Source: Linyphia triangularis (lineage: Eukaryota > Arthropoda > Arachnida > Araneae > Linyphiidae). Taken from it: a stretch of DNA of 64,000 nt. Numbering within the stretch: position 1 is the first letter of the stretch; every line of letters starts with the position of its first letter. Under the pieces are notes generated by a model. That model made no database searches. It was not told the origin of the DNA and was given only the letters and a program-made list of their open reading frames with translations. The position numbers and the translations under genes were made by a program. Shown here piece by piece: positions 50,386 through 60,904 of the stretch. Where the stretch lies: NCBI GenBank assembly GCA_963978545.1, contig OZ021726.1:55969959-56033958 (forward strand). Reading direction: 5' to 3'.

Positions 50386-51174
50386 ATTCTCTGAGGATGG
50401 GATATAATTGTGTGAATGGGGAACTCTTTATTTCTAGACAAAGGAGAAGTGAGGAGAGGGGGGGGGGGAGGATTCTCTAATAATAGGGGATCACGTAACA
50501 ACTTTTTAGCAAGCTTATGTGCTCGCAGAAATGAACCTTTCAGCGAGCGAAGTGAGCCCATGCTTGCTCAGCAAGTTAAATTTTCAGCGAGCGTCAAAAG
50601 CAAGGACCTATATATAATGATGGGTCTCCACAACGTGGGGCCACGCAGATAGTATATAAATATTTAATCTCTTACTAATTCTAACCTTTCTGGTTTGCAA
50701 CAATATTTTTATAACAAAAGTACTTAAAATTCTATTATATTACCAGAATAAACATTGTAACATTTCAGGAAGTTATATGATTAAGTAACAGCATAGAATA
50801 GCATTGATAATACAAAGCATTGAGTCAGAACGCATCTTGCAAACTTTCTCAGAAAGTGATTACACGACAATGAGAACGCAACCGGACCATCGCGTGCTAA
50901 CACGCACTGAAGCGTTACAAACACTTCTAGGTTCTGAGAGCAGCTGGAAAACAAAACAATTCGAAATAACGTAAGGAATCGATAGTCTTCAGTTGTTTTC
51001 TTTTTCCTTAAAAAAAAAAAACCAAAAAAAAAAACAGAAATGGAATTTAAATACGGAAGTGGACATTCAGCGAAACAAAAAAATAGTTTTACAAATGCAA
51101 CGAAATGTCGAAGACTTCATTTCCTCTATTGACAACTTCCACAAATTAGTTTTAAATAATGTCACTGAAAATAT
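50386..51174. other. Unassigned sequence left of the LTR element
   Basis: GC-richer at 50440-50650, with a G run and a repeated cagcgagcg motif (50540 and 50583). No gene recognised. Confidence 0.3.
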
Positions 51175-52033
51175 TGTAGCGTTGTACGGGTTCGAAAGAT
51201 TTGACGCCAAAGCAGATCAAAACTTGCAGAAATTTATTCCAATAATAACTCTTCACAGTTATTTTACAGCTCCAGAACTTCTCGTTCTAGTAGACACAAT
51301 AGAGCTCTTTTCACCTCAATAGAGCACAAAACAACAGTTAAAAACTTGACAACAACTGCTAAATCGCCGCAAAAGACAATGCAATACAGTTCGCTCAGTA
51401 TCTCCAGTCAACTAATTCAGTGACTCAAAATCCAAGAACTAACTCAAGTCAGGAATACAGCTCTCACAATGAACGTTGAGAGACAACTAACTCAGTGATC
51501 AACAAAATCATCTATCAGCAAAATCAACTATCGGACTCAGCTAACAACTAGCTCCGTGACTCAAAATCAGTCAACTCCCTAACTAACTGCATCACCCGCT
51601 CTCCCTGAGCTTTTATAGGGTGACCTGAGAACATACGTGAACCTTCTTGAAACTCCCAGAGGTAGATGTCTGGAGAACTTTCCAGAGAGTAGTCGAAAAG
51701 ACGTATATAGGATATGGGATACATGTACCTATACATGTACCGAAAATGTCGCCAAATGGTCGTCAAGTTTGGCGACAAAAATTAGTCTCCAAAACCGTCG
51801 CCAACTTGGCTCTATCTCGCCAATTTGGCGAGATTCCCATTACCATAATGTTAAATGCCCTGCCCCTTGAAACTCGCTTCCCAGAGTTACCTCTGTAAAA
51901 CTCGTTATCAAGCGTTGATATGCTCACTGCAGGGAAACAAACCATTGCATTGCCTTATGCGAAATGTACAGAAATTTATCTATTTACAAAATTAACACTA
52001 CGAAATATTTACAAATATACAAAATTCGTAACA
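51175..52033 (-). repeat. 3' LTR of the gypsy element
   Basis: 859 bp. On the minus strand it has a TATAAAA box (51611-51617 on the plus strand) and an AATAAA signal near its end (51233-51238). Compared with the 5' LTR it shows scattered substitutions, a deletion of about 27 bp in the ttggcgaca palindrome cluster near 51778, and an insertion near 51500. The open frames here are LTR sequence, not genes. Confidence 0.93.
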
Positions 52034-52047
52034 TTGCCCCCTTCCCT
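52034..52047 (-). other. Polypurine tract
   Basis: On the minus strand AGGGAAGGGGGCAA abuts the TGTTACG start of the 3' LTR. This is the expected site for plus-strand DNA priming in reverse transcription. Confidence 0.85.
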
Positions 52048-52295
52048 AGGGCTGCACGTCCCGGGCAGTACAGTTCCCGGAAAGAAGGCTCACTTTCAAT
52101 GCAATAGCAAACACTCTGTGTTCATAACTAAATTATAAAACTTAATAAACTTACTAATTTAAAGACAGAAACATTACTGAATAAATAAATAAATAATTAA
52201 ATAAACAATAAACGTAAAAATTTATATACACATGTGACCATGGTCTTAATAACTATATACACTTTGTACATTAGGGGGATTACAAACTATGGGGA

Positions 52296-53879
52296 TTACA
52301 AACTATGGCCATAGTAAGGGGCTAACCTGTCGTAATGAACGACTCTAGGTTTAGAATTTGGTGACTTACGTATTCGGACCACGACATCATTCAGCCGGTT
52401 GAGGACTGAGTAAGGACCATCCCAGTGGGACTGAAGTTTGGGAGAGAGTCCTTTTTGTGGTTTCGGGTTCCAGAACCAAACTTTGTCACCTTCGTGGAAT
52501 TGATGTCCTGTAGCCTTCGTGTCGTATCTGATCTTCATCTTGTCCGTCGCCAAGTTGATTCGCTCTCGGGCAAAATTGTGCACATCTTCAAACCGTGTCT
52601 GAAGATCCTCGACGTACTCCTCTGGCGATGAAGGTGCATCTGGAGGGCGGCCAAACAACAGATCGCAAGGCAGACGAAGGTTACGACCGAAGAGCATCTG
52701 GGATGGGGAATAGCCGGTAGTCTCGTGGATAGCGCTGCGATAGGCCAGAAGAAACAAAGGTAATTTCTGATCCCAGTCCTGTTGGTTTCTTGAAACCATT
52801 AGTGAGAGGTTATTGAGGATGGTTCTGTTAAACCTCACCACCATGCCATCCGACTGTGGGTGTAAAGGCGTCGTCTGTGTTTTGTCAAAGCCAAGTAGAT
52901 CACAAAGTCCTTTCATTACAGCAGAGGTAAAATTTCTTCCTTGATCAGAGTGTAACTGTAAAGGCACTCCAAATCTGGAAATCCAGCTCTGAACCATTAC
53001 CTCTGCAACGGTGGTAGCCTCTTGATCAGGGATAGGATACGCTTCGGGCCACTTTGTAAAATAATCCATAACAACAAGGAGGTATCTGTTGCCGTCAGCA
53101 GATCGTGGCAGTGGTCCCAAGATGTCAAACGCAATCCGTTCAAAAGGCGCTCCTATGTTGTAACGTCGCAGTTTTCCTCGACTGCGTTTCTTCGGTCCTT
53201 TCCGGGCTGCACAGGCAACACATGATCGGCACCACTTCTCCACGTCAGCTCTCGCTTTACTCCAGTAGTACCGCTCTCGAACTCTTTGCAACGTCTTCAT
53301 TACTCCGAAGTGGCCTCCAGTTGGACTACTATGAAGTTCTTTAAGAACGTCTGGGACTCGGGATCTTGGAAGCAATAGCTGCCATCGGGATGTCTTTCCA
53401 TCATCACATTCGATCTTCCAGTACAACAGGTCGTTTCGATTATGGTCAGAGTCCCAGAGGGCCCAATATTGCTTTGTCGTAGGACTACAGATGGAAATGT
53501 CCTTCCAAGTTGGTGTCGCATTCGAAGACTCCATTAAATCCTCCTGTCCAGCACAGATCGCAGCATTATTCTTCTGCATTTTCTCTTGGCCAGAGAGAAT
53601 CTCTTTTTTCATCTCTTCTTGACCAGAGAAAATCTCTTTCTTCATCTCATCTTGGCTAGCTTTCTTTTTTTCTCGCCATTCGGATATTTCTTTCTTCATC
53701 TGTTCTTGGCTCGCTTTCATTTGTTCTTGGCTCGCTTTTATTTCTTCTTGACTAGCTTTCATTTCTTCCAGCCATTCTTCTTGACTAGCTTTCATTTCTT
53801 CCAGCCATTCTTCTTGACTTTTCATCATTTCTTGCATGAGAGCAAAAAGCTGTTGAAATTTTTCATCTTGCTCCGCCAT
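52296..53879 (-). CDS. Gag-like coiled coil fused in frame to gypsy integrase (inactive)
   Basis: 527 codons from the ATG at 53879; the frame stays open upstream into the LTR, but the first usable ATG just inside the primer site was chosen. Residues 1-115 are a heptad-rich coiled coil built of repeats such as EEMKASQEE and KKEILSGQE, as in gypsy gag. From about residue 122 (PTWKDIS) it matches the region just before integrase. The H2C2 zinc knuckle is H183, H190, C220, C223. The integrase core has D252 (FDILGPLP) and D312 (HSDQGRNF). The third catalytic position, 348, is valine (codon 52836-52838) where the family has glutamate, at the correct spacing of 35 residues. A C-terminal domain (GDKVWFWNP...WDGPYSV) follows. 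Protease, reverse transcriptase and RNase H are deleted without breaking the frame. It would not be expected to integrate DNA. Confidence 0.93.
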   Translation of the reverse strand: MAEQDEKFQQLFALMQEMMKSQEEWLEEMKASQEEWLEEMKASQEEIKASQEQMKASQEQMKKEISEWREKKKASQDEMKKEIFSGQEEMKKEILSGQEKMQKNNAAICAGQEDLMESSNATPTWKDISICSPTTKQYWALWDSDHNRNDLLYWKIECDDGKTSRWQLLLPRSRVPDVLKELHSSPTGGHFGVMKTLQRVRERYYWSKARADVEKWCRSCVACAARKGPKKRSRGKLRRYNIGAPFERIAFDILGPLPRSADGNRYLLVVMDYFTKWPEAYPIPDQEATTVAEVMVQSWISRFGVPLQLHSDQGRNFTSAVMKGLCDLLGFDKTQTTPLHPQSDGMVVRFNRTILNNLSLMVSRNQQDWDQKLPLFLLAYRSAIHETTGYSPSQMLFGRNLRLPCDLLFGRPPDAPSSPEEYVEDLQTRFEDVHNFARERINLATDKMKIRYDTKATGHQFHEGDKVWFWNPKPQKGLSPKLQSHWDGPYSVLNRLNDVVVRIRKSPNSKPRVVHYDRLAPYYGHSL

Positions 53880-53900
53880 TGCTCTGGTAATCCGCATCAA

Positions 53901-53918
53901 ATCCCACTTCTGACACCA
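53901..53918 (-). other. Primer-binding site for tRNA-Leu
   Basis: The plus strand reads atcccacttctgacacca, which matches the 3' end of a eukaryotic tRNA-Leu including CCA. The minus strand (element sense) is therefore complementary to that tRNA. It sits 2 bp from the 5' LTR. The tRNA identity is from memory of tRNA-Leu 3' ends. Confidence 0.85.
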
Positions 53919-53920
53919 GT

Positions 53921-54791
53921 TGTTGCGTTGTACGGGTTCGAAAGATTTGACGCCAAAGCAGATCAAAACTTGCAGAAATTTATTCCAATAATAACTCTTC
54001 ACAGTTATTTTACAGCTCCAGAACTTCTCGTTCTAGTAGACACAATAGAGCTCTTTTCACCTCAATAGAGCACAAAACAGCAGTTAAAAACTTGACAACA
54101 ACTGCTAAATCGCCTCAAAAGACAATGCAATACAGTTCGCTCAGTACCTCCAGTCAACTAATTCAGTGACTCAAAATCCAAGTACTAACTCAAGTCAGGA
54201 ATACAGCTCTCACAATGAACGTTGAGAGACAACTAACTCAGTGATTCAAAATCAACTATCGGACTCAGCTAATAACTAGCTCCGTGACTCAAAATCAGTC
54301 AACTCCCTAATTAACTGCTTCAAGCGCTCTCCCTGAGCTTTTATAGGGTGACCTGAGAACATACGTGAACCTTCTTGAAACTCCCAGAGGTAGATGTCTG
54401 GAGAACTTTCCAGAGAGTAGTCGAAAAGACGTATATAGGATATGGGATACATGTACCTATACATGTACCGAAAATGTCGCCAAATGGTCGCCAAGTTTGG
54501 CGACATTTGGCGATTTCTCGCCAAATTTGGCGACAAAAACTAGTCGCCAAAACCGTCTCCAACTTGGCTCTATCTCGCCAATTTGGCGATATTCCCATTA
54601 CCATAATGTTAAATGCCCTGCCCCTTGAAACTCGCTTCCCAGAGTTACCTCTGTAAAACTCGTTATCAAGCGTTGATATGCTCACTGCAGGGAAACAAAC
54701 CATTGCATTGCCTTATGCGAAATGTACAGAAATTTATCTATTTACAAAATTAACACTACGAAATATTTACAAATATACAAAATTCGTAACA
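53921..54791 (-). repeat. 5' LTR of the gypsy element
   Basis: 871 bp. Minus-strand TATAAAA at 54339-54345, an AATAAA-containing stretch downstream, and a cluster of ttggcgaca/tgtcgccaa inverted repeats at 54475-54600. It is closely similar to the 3' LTR. The small number of differences points to a moderately old insertion. Confidence 0.93.
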
Positions 54792-54795
54792 ATAC

Positions 54796-55837
54796 ATTTC
54801 TTTAAGAGTTTGGTTTATTTCTTTAGTAAGATTCTGCTGTTTTTAAGTATTCAAATTTATGCAACAAGGTAAGGAAGAGTTCTCAATTTTTTCTTTACCC
54901 TGTAATATCAACGTAGCACTTGCAATTATAATTGCCAAAATAATGCGGAACGATTTATTTCGTCCATATCTTTCATTTTTCCTCACAATTTGAGAGCTAT
55001 GATTTAAAAAAAAATTAAGAAACTGAATTATCATCATAAATAATAATTTGTTAAACGAAGAAATGTTTAATTAAAAATAAAGCCTTCTAATGAAACTTAA
55101 AACATTTTGAATTACTGAATACAATGTGAAACATAGGAGATAATATAAACCATGAAAACAAAGTTCTTAATACAAATCCTTTATATGGCATTGACAATTT
55201 TTATGTGCAATGGACAATTCCCGCATTTTTTAAAAACGAGTAAATGTGTTTATATTTATGAAGAATTTCTTTCTGATTCCAAATATTTAAACATAAGTTC
55301 TTTAACAAAATTAGTTATTTAAATATTAGGAAAAGAAAATGCCTCAAATCCGTGCCAAAACCAGTTCGATCAAAACACTCAGCAAAATCCATGACGTCAA
55401 GGGTTTCTACAGTTTGTATGATTATCGTGAGGTTTCTGCCAAATAGTTGGCGTTGGTAGACCATTGCCATATTCCGTACAGGTTGGCGTGATTTGCGAGA
55501 AACTTGCAAATCTGGTTTCCGCTGCTGCATTTTAAGCCAAGATGTTTAGGAAAAGCCGTGAAGTCACATTCAATGCTAGTGGAATGAATTATTTTCTCGC
55601 CAACGTCTAACAAGGTAATTTTGATAGCAAATTAAAAAAAAAGAAAAGAAAAAGCGCAGTGAACAGAAATGTTTGTGTTTATGGCCTTTTTGAAACATTT
55701 AGGATTGAAAAAAAAAAAAAGAAAAAAAAAAAGCGGGAATTGTTCATTGCAACTATTTGAGCTCAGATTGAGTTTTCATAGTGTTTGACGACTAAAAACA
55801 GAAGATACATTCCGAACTATTTACTAACTTCGTTTAT
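54796..55837. other. Unassigned sequence between LTR elements
   Basis: 55330-55615 is GC-richer, with overlapping minus-strand frames of 63 and 71 codons (GEKIIHSTSIECDFTAFP, FGRNLTIIIQTVETLDVMDF) that could be one frameshifted coding remnant. I do not recognise it. Confidence 0.3.
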
Positions 55838-57180
55838 TGCCCCCAAAACTTGATTAAATACTGTTGCGTGGACGGGTTCAAAAGATTTGAAGCTAAAACA
55901 GATCAAAACTTGCAGAAATTTATTCCGATATAACTCTTCACAGATTCTCTTACAACTCCAGAACTTCTCGTTCTAGTACACTCAATACAACTCTTTTCAC
56001 AACAATAGAGCACAAAACAGCAGTTAAAAACTTGACAACACAACTGCTAAAATCGCTGCAAAAGACAATGCAATACAGTTCACTTTCGGAACTCTCTGAA
56101 TGCTCGCTGAGAGACAGCTAATTCAATAACTCCACTCAGTCAGTAACTCAACTAACTCTTGGCCGGACTTATATAGGAAAGGCGAATCTTCTCGAAACTT
56201 CCAGAGATAGAAATTTGGAAAACTTTCCAGATCGTAGTCGAAAATCCCTATACATGTACATAGGGACCGAAAATGTCGCCAAATAGTCGCCAAGTTTGGC
56301 GACATTTGGCGATTTCTTGCCAGATTTGGCGACAAAAATTAGTCACCAAAACCGTCACCAATTTGGCGAGATTGCCATTACCATAATATTAAATGGCCTG
56401 CTTTTTGTAAAACTCTCTTCCCAGCATTATCTCTGTAAAACTCGTTTTCAAGCATTAAGATACACATTGCACGAAAGCGAACTCTTGCACTACCTTATGC
56501 GAAATGTACATAAAATTTCCTATTTACATAATCAACACTACGGAATATTTACAAATATACAGAAATTCGTAACAATACATTGTCATCCACAACGAGTATA
56601 TTTGCTATGATTCAGCCCGATTGGATGACGGGAAGTGGGTTAATTAGCCCTCCGAAGATTTTGCCTCGGCAACCTTAATAAAGGAATTTTTCAGTCATTA
56701 AATAACACCAAACTGAACATTTTTCAATTAACCTTGATATCCAGGAACGTGAGTAAAAGCTGATAAGTTTGACGTAAGAAATATAAACGTGTGTAAAAGT
56801 GGCCTTTTAGTGACAGTCTCAAAACATGGTAGAAATCATTGTCATCGATCGACAACAAATGTATCTGCCAACTTTCAAATCTTCAGATTGATCGGATAAC
56901 TGGAAGTAATGTTATTTTGTAATCAAAGCATCAATAATAGAGTGTGTAAAAGTGTTTTTTAGTGACAGTAACAGTACCGAAAAATTTAATAGGATGTCCC
57001 CAAAACATTCGACAATGAATCTATCTGCCAAATTTCAGAGAGATTGGATGTGGAAAATGATTATTTTAGTCATATGAAACAATCTTCAATCGAAACGATC
57101 TTTTAGTGACAGTAATAGTTTCCAAAATTGATAGAATACATTCTTATCGAAAATTAATCATATATTCTTAACTAAAAAGT
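55838..57180 (+). repeat. Family U repeat array, interrupted by a solo LTR
   Basis: Several diverged units contain ttttagtgacagtaacag, then ccaaaa, then gatagaat.cattgtcatcgac, then atctgccaaatttcag and gattggat. Units lie near 56578, 56805, 56955 and 57105, with spacing of roughly 150-230 bp. The first is split by the LTR at 55862: its left part, ending gattaaatac, is at 55838-55861. Related units occur at 62340-62565. The function is unknown. Confidence 0.6.
55862..56574 (-). mobile_element. Solo LTR of the same gypsy family
   Basis: 713 bp, starting tgttgcgtggacgggttc and ending attcgtaaca on the plus strand, with a perfect 4-bp target duplication atac (55858-55861 and 56575-56578). It carries the ttggcgaca palindrome cluster (56273-56375) and a TATATAAG box on the minus strand near 56170. 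It is shorter and more diverged than the LTRs at 51175-54791. Solo LTRs form by recombination between the two LTRs of a complete copy. Confidence 0.93.
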
Positions 57181-57979
57181 TGTTATCGAAACCTAGTTTA
57201 TCTTTTAATTTTTTTATTTCTTAAGGAAATTTTAAATGCTGAAACATTAGTCCTCTGTTTAAATCAGCGTTCGCCACTAACTTTAAGAGACGGGCCGCAT
57301 GACTTATGTTGGAACTTTCCGCGGGCCGCAGATTTATTCCGAATATGCCAATACATATATTGCTTTACTACATATGTTCAATGTTAGAAATGTGATAATT
57401 ACTAAAGATTTAGCAATATAAAACAATTTTGAAAACTGAAACAATAATTTAACTTTTTTTTTATTAATAAAAAAACAATTGATATTTGATTCTTGTTTCA
57501 GATAATTAAAAAAATAATTTTCTTTACATTGTACATCAAATTTAATCTTTAATGACAATATTACAGTGTGACTTGGCATAAACTCGTAATCAATAAAGAT
57601 ATTTCCTCCCAAATCCTTTATTTTAGTCGATGTTAATGGAGAGACGATGACGGCCGGTCAGCTTTTCACTATCTACTTTGCCTTTAAAACTAGTCCTCGA
57701 CGCTATTATTGCACTGGAGTCATAGAGATCGCGATTCTACACGTCAAAACAAAAGAGGCCAGTATGCATTAAAACACCCAACTCCCATCACATTCAAAAA
57801 AGCAGAAATCGAATTGTGCCTTTCACGAGTAGAGGGGGTAGGGTATCAATCATCTATCATAAGTACAAAACTAAGCAATGCGAAGGAATGTGTCATTGGT
57901 AATAATTCAAATTATTGCTTTATTTTTCTGGCAGTCTCAGGAAAAAAAAGATTTTTCAGACTAACTGACGAGGGACACT

Positions 57980-58530
57980 CAGGGGTGTAGTGGAGCGGGA
58001 ACGCGTGGGAACGGCGATCCTTTACCTTTTTAAAAGGCGGAACGGCGTTCCCGCATCTAATGTTTTTTCTTTTTACGTGATACCAAATACAAAGCCAAGT
58101 AAGCAAACGAAAAAGTCATTTCGTGGGAACTTTGCTTTCGTCTACACAACTTCAGAGCTGAGCAAGCAAGTTTTAGTTTTGTAAAACACTCGAAAGAGGC
58201 TCGGCGCCCTACACATGACCATTTCTCCTTCATTAGGAATAAACTGACATGTATGTTTATATCTAGCTATGATTCATTCCATGGAAATTATCTTCTTCAA
58301 GGAATGATCTGTATTTGCAGATGAATTCCAAACTTCTAATTTTTATGGTTCGTCATATATACTGACTGAAACTTCCATACACAAATTAACGCCACTATCT
58401 ACATTTTTAAAAAACAAAACTGTGGTCTGGCACATATAGTTCTTTGCACCCTTTCCTTGAAGAATATTTCCCCTCCTCTAATTTGAACGGGAACGCTAAC
58501 CGATTTATCAACAAAAGTTATGTATGTATG

Positions 58531-58568
<38 letters not shown>

Positions 58569-59954
58569 TTTTTTTTTTTTTTTATATCACCGATTTCATA
58601 ATTAATTGTAAACCTCTCACCCTACCTAAGAAATGAATTCGTTCTAGAGGAAAAAACAAACGACAGTAATTTAATTTTTTTTTTTTTTTTTTTTGACAAT
58701 TCAAAAAAGTGAAGCAAACCTGCGATTCTGACGGTATAAACTGGTTGGTGCTAAAAATCCAGATAGGTAAGAGCAGAATGTTGATATTTTGTATTAGCTT
58801 TTAAGGTGTTTTGAGATTACGGAATTATGCATTTATATTTTGTCAGATATTGGGAAATATTTATTTTAGTGCCAGATATTGGGAAAATCAAACTGATAAC
58901 TTGTTTGAACATGAAAAAATTTGTTCAAAACAGTATTGATTTTTATATCCATTATATTAACTTCGCTTTTGTATGTTTGTGAATTTGAATATGTTTAGTT
59001 CAACAGATAAAATGTTGCTTGAAAGTACAGTAAAGAGACTGGCTTCAAGCACTCCGCTACGTTGTTTTGACAGAACTGAAAAGTTGTTAACTTTGTTTCA
59101 GTTTAACTTGGCAGTACTGATAAGGCTATATTAACCGAATTGCAACCCTTCACAACCCAGGGTTGCGAAAAGGAACCAAGGCTCGCTCTAAAAGCAGATG
59201 ACTTCTATAAAAAATAATGCGTAACAAAAATCAGTAATTTTAATAACATGTATTTTATTAAATTCTTATGAAATTAATTTTATTACAATTTTTATATTTT
59301 ATAAAAAAAATTGTATCCCGAGGGTTCCTTAATAAAACCTGACCTAAAATAATGTTATTTAGTGCAGAAAACGCTACGATTTTAATAATTTTGCACCCAT
59401 ACCGTATAGAACACCCGTACCATTTTTGGAGGGTTTTCTAGACCCATTTTCATTGCAAGGAGCGCCAAAACTCATTCTTGCACACATAGAATTTTACTCT
59501 TAGGCCGGTCCTGTATATTTGATTTTCCTTAATATAAAACTGCTAATAGTTTAATAAATGAGTATAATACATCGAAATTGGGCTGAGAAGAAGTAGGAAA
59601 GCAATTCAGGTGTACTTTAAAATGCAAAATTAAATTGCTTCTTGGTTTGAGAATGGGAAAGCTTTTACAATTACAGTTATTTCAGAGTTTATTTCAAAAA
59701 TGCAGCAACAGTTCCTAAAAAAAAATCATTTCCCTCTAGTTTAAAAAAAAAATTTAAAAAAATGCAGTGGCGGTGATAAGGGGCGGAAATTAACCCTGAT
59801 CCATTTTAAAATCTAGTGATTTTAATGGCAATATCATATATATTATGCAGTTTGCTTTTTCTTCCGTAGCATCCTCATACGATTCATACTCACTTTTGAC
59901 TTTTATTGTCACCTAATCGTCACCACTGCCGAAATGACAAAATCGAACTAGATA

Positions 59955-59989
<35 letters not shown>

Positions 59990-60745
59990 AGGAATGTCTC
60001 AAACAAATTTATACGTCTGGCAAGCAATGAGTCTACATTGAAATATCCAGCTTAAAATTAGAGATGATTGAGATGGTACACAAATTAATATTTTATCAAG
60101 AAATTTTAAATCGACTGATGGATTTTAATTTACCAATTATTTTATTACTGAAGCAAATTTGGAAAAGAAAAGGAAGGGTCTATTAAGTAAGAGGAACTTC
60201 TCTACATTTTCTTTTTGAGAAGGAGAAAAACCATAAAACTCTCGATCGACATCTGCAACAATCGCAATCTTTTTAATTCGTTTTGAAAACAGATTTCGAG
60301 GATCTACATAATCTTGAAATTTATTCTAACACATTGCATATGAGGCATCTCTGACATTTTGGAAAATTGTTGTAAAAAATGTGTTTAAAAATTTGTGTCA
60401 ATAACACTTTTGAAAATTTCTTATAACCCATTTATAAAGTGTTAAACAATCTTTTAAAATGGGTTGTGCAAAGCAAATTGTTTAAAAATCCAAATAACTT
60501 GATAGTTTAAAAAATTTATTTTAATAAAAAAATAAGCCGAAACACACATTTAAAAAAAAAAAAAAAAAAATTATTTTTGAGGTGCTCATTAGCTGTTTTG
60601 AGAGTATTATAGAAATATTAATAAAACTATTTAAAATTGTCATTTTCACTTTCCCCTCCCCTCTCCCACACACAGAAAAAAAAAATACGTTTGTAACGAC
60701 GCGACATAGCGTTCCCACACCTTTTTATTTTACACTACACCACTG
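57980..60745. mobile_element. Nested hAT element (family R), 2.8 kb
   Basis: The left end caggggtgtagtggagcggg and right end, on the minus strand, cagtggtgtagtgtaaaat share an inverted repeat of about 13 bp. Flanks gggacact (57972-57979) and gggccact (60746-60753) are an 8-bp duplication with one mismatch. Inside are long T runs (58534-58563), a possible further transposon end (acccagggttgcgaa near 59155) and a MITE at 59765. No transposase was recognised despite the length. Confidence 0.8.
59765..59928. mobile_element. Short hAT-type MITE (family T) within family R
   Basis: The ends cagtggcggtgata and, on the minus strand, cagtggtgacgatta are inverted repeats enclosing 164 bp. The flanks aaaaaatg and ccgaaatg share their last five bases, which may be a decayed 8-bp duplication. 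It resembles 21019-21166. Confidence 0.5.
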
Positions 60746-60904
60746 GGGCCACTTAATGGAAAACGCGGTTTTTGGTAGTAAACACATACTATTGTAGATA
60801 AATTAAAATTATTTCAGCAAAATTTGGTTTTTGCTCTTCTGTACTGCCGGCGGGACGGAGAAAAAGCTGTCGCGGGCCGCCTAGTGGCTGACGCTGGTTT
60901 AAAT

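Larger units (their letters stand above)
51175..54791 (-). mobile_element. Ty3/gypsy LTR retrotransposon with a large internal deletion
   Basis: Transcribed on the minus strand. Two LTRs (51175-52033 and 53921-54791) start TGTTACG and end CGCTACA or CGCAACA in that sense. A primer-binding site matching tRNA-Leu lies beside the 5' LTR and a polypurine tract beside the 3' LTR. The internal region is only 1887 bp, against roughly 4-5 kb for a full element. It encodes a gag-like coiled coil joined to integrase, without protease, reverse transcriptase or RNase H. The flanks atat (51171-51174) and atac (54792-54795) match at three of four positions, consistent with a decayed 4-bp target duplication. 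It could move only with enzymes from a complete relative. Confidence 0.95.
57265..60896. mobile_element. hAT element (family Q), copy 2, carrying a nested hAT
   Basis: The ends cagcgttcgccactaa and, on the minus strand, cagcgtcagccactag are inverted repeats with subterminal gcgggccgc. A perfect 8-bp target duplication, gtttaaat, lies at 57257-57264 and 60897-60904. Without the nested element (57980-60745) the remainder is about 860 bp, similar to the 713-bp copy at 38421. No transposase frame was found. Confidence 0.92.

Noticed and set aside
58010..58060. Short GC-rich palindrome-like ggaacgcgtgggaacggcg...cgttcccgc
   Set aside because: It is explained as the subterminal part of hAT family R.
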